From the NCBI GenBank assembly GCA_002413065.1, contig DHWH01000008.1, positions 1 through 7,718 of the forward strand: a DNA stretch of 7,718 nucleotides. Direction: 5' to 3'. A program made the translations under genes and the position numbers. Positions 5,539-7,718 of the stretch are shown in pieces. Each line of letters begins with the position of its first letter. Within the stretch, counting starts at the first letter, position 1. The notes below the pieces were generated by a model, which saw only the letters and a list, made by a program, of their open reading frames with translations, made no database searches and had not been told where the DNA came from. The stretch comes from Patescibacteria group bacterium UBA5187. Its GTDB lineage: Bacteria; Patescibacteriota; Minisyncoccia; Phycocordibacterales; PALSA-1337.

Positions 5539-5562
5539 AAAATTCCTTAAATTTGCTATACT
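5532..5562 (+). promoter_or_regulatory. Extended -10 promoter of the membrane-protein operon
   Basis: TGCTATACT (5554-5562) matches the extended -10 pattern, with a TAGACA -35-like hexamer at 5532-5537 (19-base spacer). Transcription would start near 5569, giving a leader of about two bases before the ATG at 5571. The -35 region overlaps that of the divergent rnr promoter, so the two could compete for polymerase. Confidence 0.55.
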
Positions 5563-5570
5563 ATGAGCCC

Positions 5571-5741
5571 ATGTCGCCACGTTCCTTAATTTGGATCGGA
5601 GTTATTGTCGGCTCGACGATCGGCGGTTTCATCCCCGAATTATGGGGCGCGGGAATATTTTCCATATCATCCGTTATCCTGAGCACTATCGGAGGTCTCG
5701 CCGGGATATGGCTTGGATTTAAAGTATCGCAACTCATATAA
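5571..5741 (+). CDS. Small two-helix glycine-rich membrane protein
   Basis: This 56-residue protein consists almost entirely of two predicted membrane helices, about 5-24 and 29-50, joined by a short turn IPELWGAG. Glycines are spaced along both helices (GVIVGSTIGG and STIGGLAGIWLG), like glycine-zipper packing, which suggests tight helix pairing or oligomers. Short proteins of this look, with a (F/Y)IPxLWG turn, occur as conserved hypotheticals in Patescibacteria as far as I recall; no function is known to me. ATG 5571 is preferred over the in-frame TTG at 5553, because that TTG lies inside the -10 element. It is the first gene of an operon with the PAP2-like gene 9 bases downstream. No ribosome-binding motif is present, which fits leaderless translation. 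Confidence 0.78.
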   Translation: MSPRSLIWIGVIVGSTIGGFIPELWGAGIFSISSVILSTIGGLAGIWLGFKVSQLI

Positions 5742-5750
5742 TTAATTTAA

Positions 5751-6515
5751 ATGAATCCTACTTCTCTTACTTTCCACGGAAAACTAAAACGCGAGTACGT
5801 CGCACAATTTACAGACAGGCATTTTATCGTGGCATTCATTACTTCTCTTGTTTTTCTGTCCGGCGCCATGATCATACAGCTCTTTGCCGGAGCATACGCC
5901 ACTGAACGGGCAAGCGGCTTCGTAGGCGACATTATCCTGAGCAATATTCCAGTAGTAAATGTGGATATGTTTTTCGTATATGGCCCTATCCTTTTCTGGC
6001 TTATCATCAGCGTCTTCTGTCTCCATCGTCCATCCAAAATTCCATTCTGGCTGAAGACCGTGTCACTGTTCATCTTGGTCAGATCAGCCTTTATAACACT
6101 GACCCATATCGGTCCCTTCCCTGACCATATCGCCATCGATTTTTTCAGCATCAGTTCTAATATCAATTTCTTCCTTTTCAATTCCGGCGCGGACCTGTTC
6201 TTTTCGGGACATACCGGCTTGCCATTCCTTTCGGCACTCATCTTTTGGAACAATCGCCCGATGCGCATCTTCTGCCTGTTGTCTGCACTATTTTTCGGCG
6301 TCATCGTTCTCCTCGGGCATCTCCACTATTCCATCGATGTCATGTCGGCGTTTTTCATTACGTATACCATCTACAACATTGCAGTTAAACTATTCCCGGC
6401 TGACAAGAAGAGATTTCTCGGTGATGAAATGACCTCTGCGGACATACTCACCGCCGTTCCCGCAACTGTTTCTGCGGACACGCCCGTTCAGGTCGAAGAA
6501 TTCAAGAACTCGTAA
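5751..6515 (+). CDS. PAP2-like / sphingomyelin synthase-like membrane protein
   Basis: This 254-residue protein has about six membrane helices (roughly 25-48, 74-91, 100-118, 155-168, 172-190 and 194-214) and a polar C-terminal tail. It carries the marks of the sphingomyelin-synthase-related branch of the PAP2 superfamily: RSAFITLTHIGP at 111-122, SGHTG with H154, and HYSID with H192 and D196. The His/His-x3-Asp arrangement is the catalytic triad by which family enzymes transfer or hydrolyse phospholipid head groups at the outer face of the membrane. The actual substrate, phosphatase or head-group transferase, cannot be told. It is the second gene of the operon; the sensor kinase starts 11 bases after its stop. 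The upstream sequence (AATTTAAATG) has no Shine-Dalgarno, so translation may be coupled to the upstream gene. Confidence 0.85.
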   Translation: MNPTSLTFHGKLKREYVAQFTDRHFIVAFITSLVFLSGAMIIQLFAGAYATERASGFVGDIILSNIPVVNVDMFFVYGPILFWLIISVFCLHRPSKIPFWLKTVSLFILVRSAFITLTHIGPFPDHIAIDFFSISSNINFFLFNSGADLFFSGHTGLPFLSALIFWNNRPMRIFCLLSALFFGVIVLLGHLHYSIDVMSAFFITYTIYNIAVKLFPADKKRFLGDEMTSADILTAVPATVSADTPVQVEEFKNS

Positions 6516-6526
6516 AACATCATTTC

Positions 6527-7718
6527 ATGGATATCCATACCCACCTTTTTGTACATAATATAGGCGCACTCATTTCTCTGATAATCAGCATCGCATTGGC
6601 CATTTTTGTCCTGTTCAACAACCCCCGGAAGACCGCGAACATAATGATGGCGCTGGCGAACTTTGCCATCGCCATCTTTATCGCTTCTCATTTGCTCGGT
6701 ACCAACGCGCTCGATCCGCATTTGTCCCAATCATTGTTCATGTTCAATCTCAGCGTTATTTTCATAGCCATTTTCGGGCTTCACATGAGTCTCATAATCC
6801 TTCACAAGGAAAAAGAACGGCGCGCGATACTCATATGCACCTACGCTCTGGGAATAGGACTGACGATTTTTTATATTTTGTTTCCGAATTCGTTTCTGAT
6901 GGATTCGATCCCGCGCATGTATTTTGCCAACTATTACGTAGTCGGGCCGTTGCATATCATTTTCCGCATCATATTCAACCTGGGCGTTCCCCTCTATACT
7001 CTTTTCGAACTGATCTCCGGATATCCGACGGAAAAAAATCCCATCGAACAGAACCGCATACGATATTGGACAGTGACAATGATCATCGGATATGTCATCG
7101 GCTCATTACCCATTTTCCTGATGTTCGGCATTGAAGTCGACCCGGCGTGGGGCATTTGGTTTGTGCCGTTATATGCGGTTCCCCTCGTGTATGCGACGAT
7201 CACGTACGAACTCGTGGACGTCAGGGTGATTGCAAAAAAAGCTTTCTTGTACGGAATGGCGATCGTCGGCGTCGGCGGACTCATCACCTTGTTCGATTTT
7301 TCCAATCAATTCATCCGCAACGGATATCCTCAATTTCCATTTTGGATCACGCCATTCATTTCCACGCTTGTGGCCAGCGCCATCGCCTTGTTCGTCTGGA
7401 AAAAATTGCGCGAGGAAGACATCCTCAAATACGAATTCATGACGACAGTAACCCACAAATTCAGAACTCCCCTCACGCATATCAAGTGGGCTGCCGAAAA
7501 TCTCGTACATTCGCAGACCGACGAGGATCGAAAAATTCAGTTGGAATATATCCAGAGCGCCAATGCAAAGCTGGTCGAACTTACAAGTCTTCTCATGAAT
7601 GTTTCGGAAACTGAAAATACGACCTACACCTATGATATAAAGCGCACGGATGTATCCCTTGTCGTTGCCGAAGCCGTCTCGTCGCTTCAAAATGAAATAA
7701 GGGGAAAAAACATCACCA
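6527..7718 (+). CDS. Membrane sensor histidine kinase, C-terminus beyond window
   Basis: 397 codons are visible before the right edge. Residues 1-291 hold eight or so hydrophobic helices (about 11-30, 38-57, 69-93, 98-119, 137-161, 181-203, 238-256 and 272-291) and resemble the multi-helix N-terminal sensor region of histidine kinases of the 7TM type (ITYELVDVRVIAKKAF at 225-240). A dimerisation and phosphoacceptor (HisKA) domain follows from about 301, with the H-box THKFRTPLTHIKW and phosphorylated H310. The ATP-binding domain would begin near the cut. The residue after the histidine is Lys, not the usual Glu/Asp. The kinase should phosphorylate a response regulator, probably encoded further downstream. 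The stimulus is unknown; the membrane-buried sensor and the lipid-enzyme neighbour suggest a membrane or lipid signal. No Shine-Dalgarno is seen before ATG 6527, which is 11 bases after the previous stop. Confidence 0.88.
   Translation, partial: MDIHTHLFVHNIGALISLIISIALAIFVLFNNPRKTANIMMALANFAIAIFIASHLLGTNALDPHLSQSLFMFNLSVIFIAIFGLHMSLIILHKEKERRAILICTYALGIGLTIFYILFPNSFLMDSIPRMYFANYYVVGPLHIIFRIIFNLGVPLYTLFELISGYPTEKNPIEQNRIRYWTVTMIIGYVIGSLPIFLMFGIEVDPAWGIWFVPLYAVPLVYATITYELVDVRVIAKKAFLYGMAIVGVGGLITLFDFSNQFIRNGYPQFPFWITPFISTLVASAIALFVWKKLREEDILKYEFMTTVTHKFRTPLTHIKWAAENLVHSQTDEDRKIQLEYIQSANAKLVELTSLLMNVSETENTTYTYDIKRTDVSLVVAEAVSSLQNEIRGKNIT

Noticed and set aside
5048..5566. Plus-strand ORF of 172 codons opposite rnr
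   Set aside because: It is entirely antisense to the conserved N-terminal part of RNase R, includes the promoter region, and shows no recognisable domain.
7169..7690. Minus-strand ORF of 173 codons opposite the histidine kinase
   Set aside because: It is a shadow of the kinase membrane and HisKA region, which is clearly the coding strand.

Overview
The window looks like a piece of a small-genome, moderately AT-leaning bacterium, most plausibly a member of the Candidate Phyla Radiation (Patescibacteria). That is an inference from gene style, not from a marker gene. The signs are a short RNase R without the usual N-terminal helix-turn-helix extension, a 56-residue glycine-rich two-helix membrane protein, a sensor kinase with an HKFRTPLT H-box, mostly absent Shine-Dalgarno sequences and very short leaders. 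No rRNA, tRNA, CRISPR array or transposase is visible.

Left part (1-2772). A gene of unknown function runs leftwards off the window edge (600 to 1, minus). Its leader carries two abutting hairpins. Upstream of it lies a strong GC-rich terminator that closes a Gfo/Idh/MocA-type oxidoreductase gene (1999-815, minus). A 203-bp divergent spacer with a concentric palindrome and repeated TGCACAT half-sites separates that gene from a membrane fatty acid hydroxylase-type gene (2203-2772, plus).

Middle (2773-3415). This stretch has little coding. It holds a hairpin after the hydroxylase, a probable decayed fragment of a surface-protein-like gene (2875-3060), a good plus-strand terminator, and a small basic ORF of 46 residues (3181-3321, plus) with its own strong terminator. 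Copies of a repeat core (TTAAGTAAAC with a hairpin at its side) occur at 1-30, 2730-2764 and 2944-2986.

Right part (3416-7718). The RNase R gene (minus) is divergent from a tight plus-strand operon. The two promoters are back to back in about 75 bp and both imply almost leaderless mRNAs. The operon encodes a 56-residue two-helix membrane protein, a six-helix PAP2/sphingomyelin-synthase-like membrane protein and a multi-helix sensor histidine kinase cut by the right edge just after its dimerisation domain. Gaps are 9 and 11 bases. The layout suggests membrane-lipid chemistry linked to membrane sensing; this is inference. The hydroxylase at 2203 also belongs to a lipid-modifying family but is a separate transcription unit.

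I see no clear complete novel system. The most unusual signals are the repeat with its flipped hairpins and shared reading frame, the concentric palindrome, and the leaderless divergent promoter pair.
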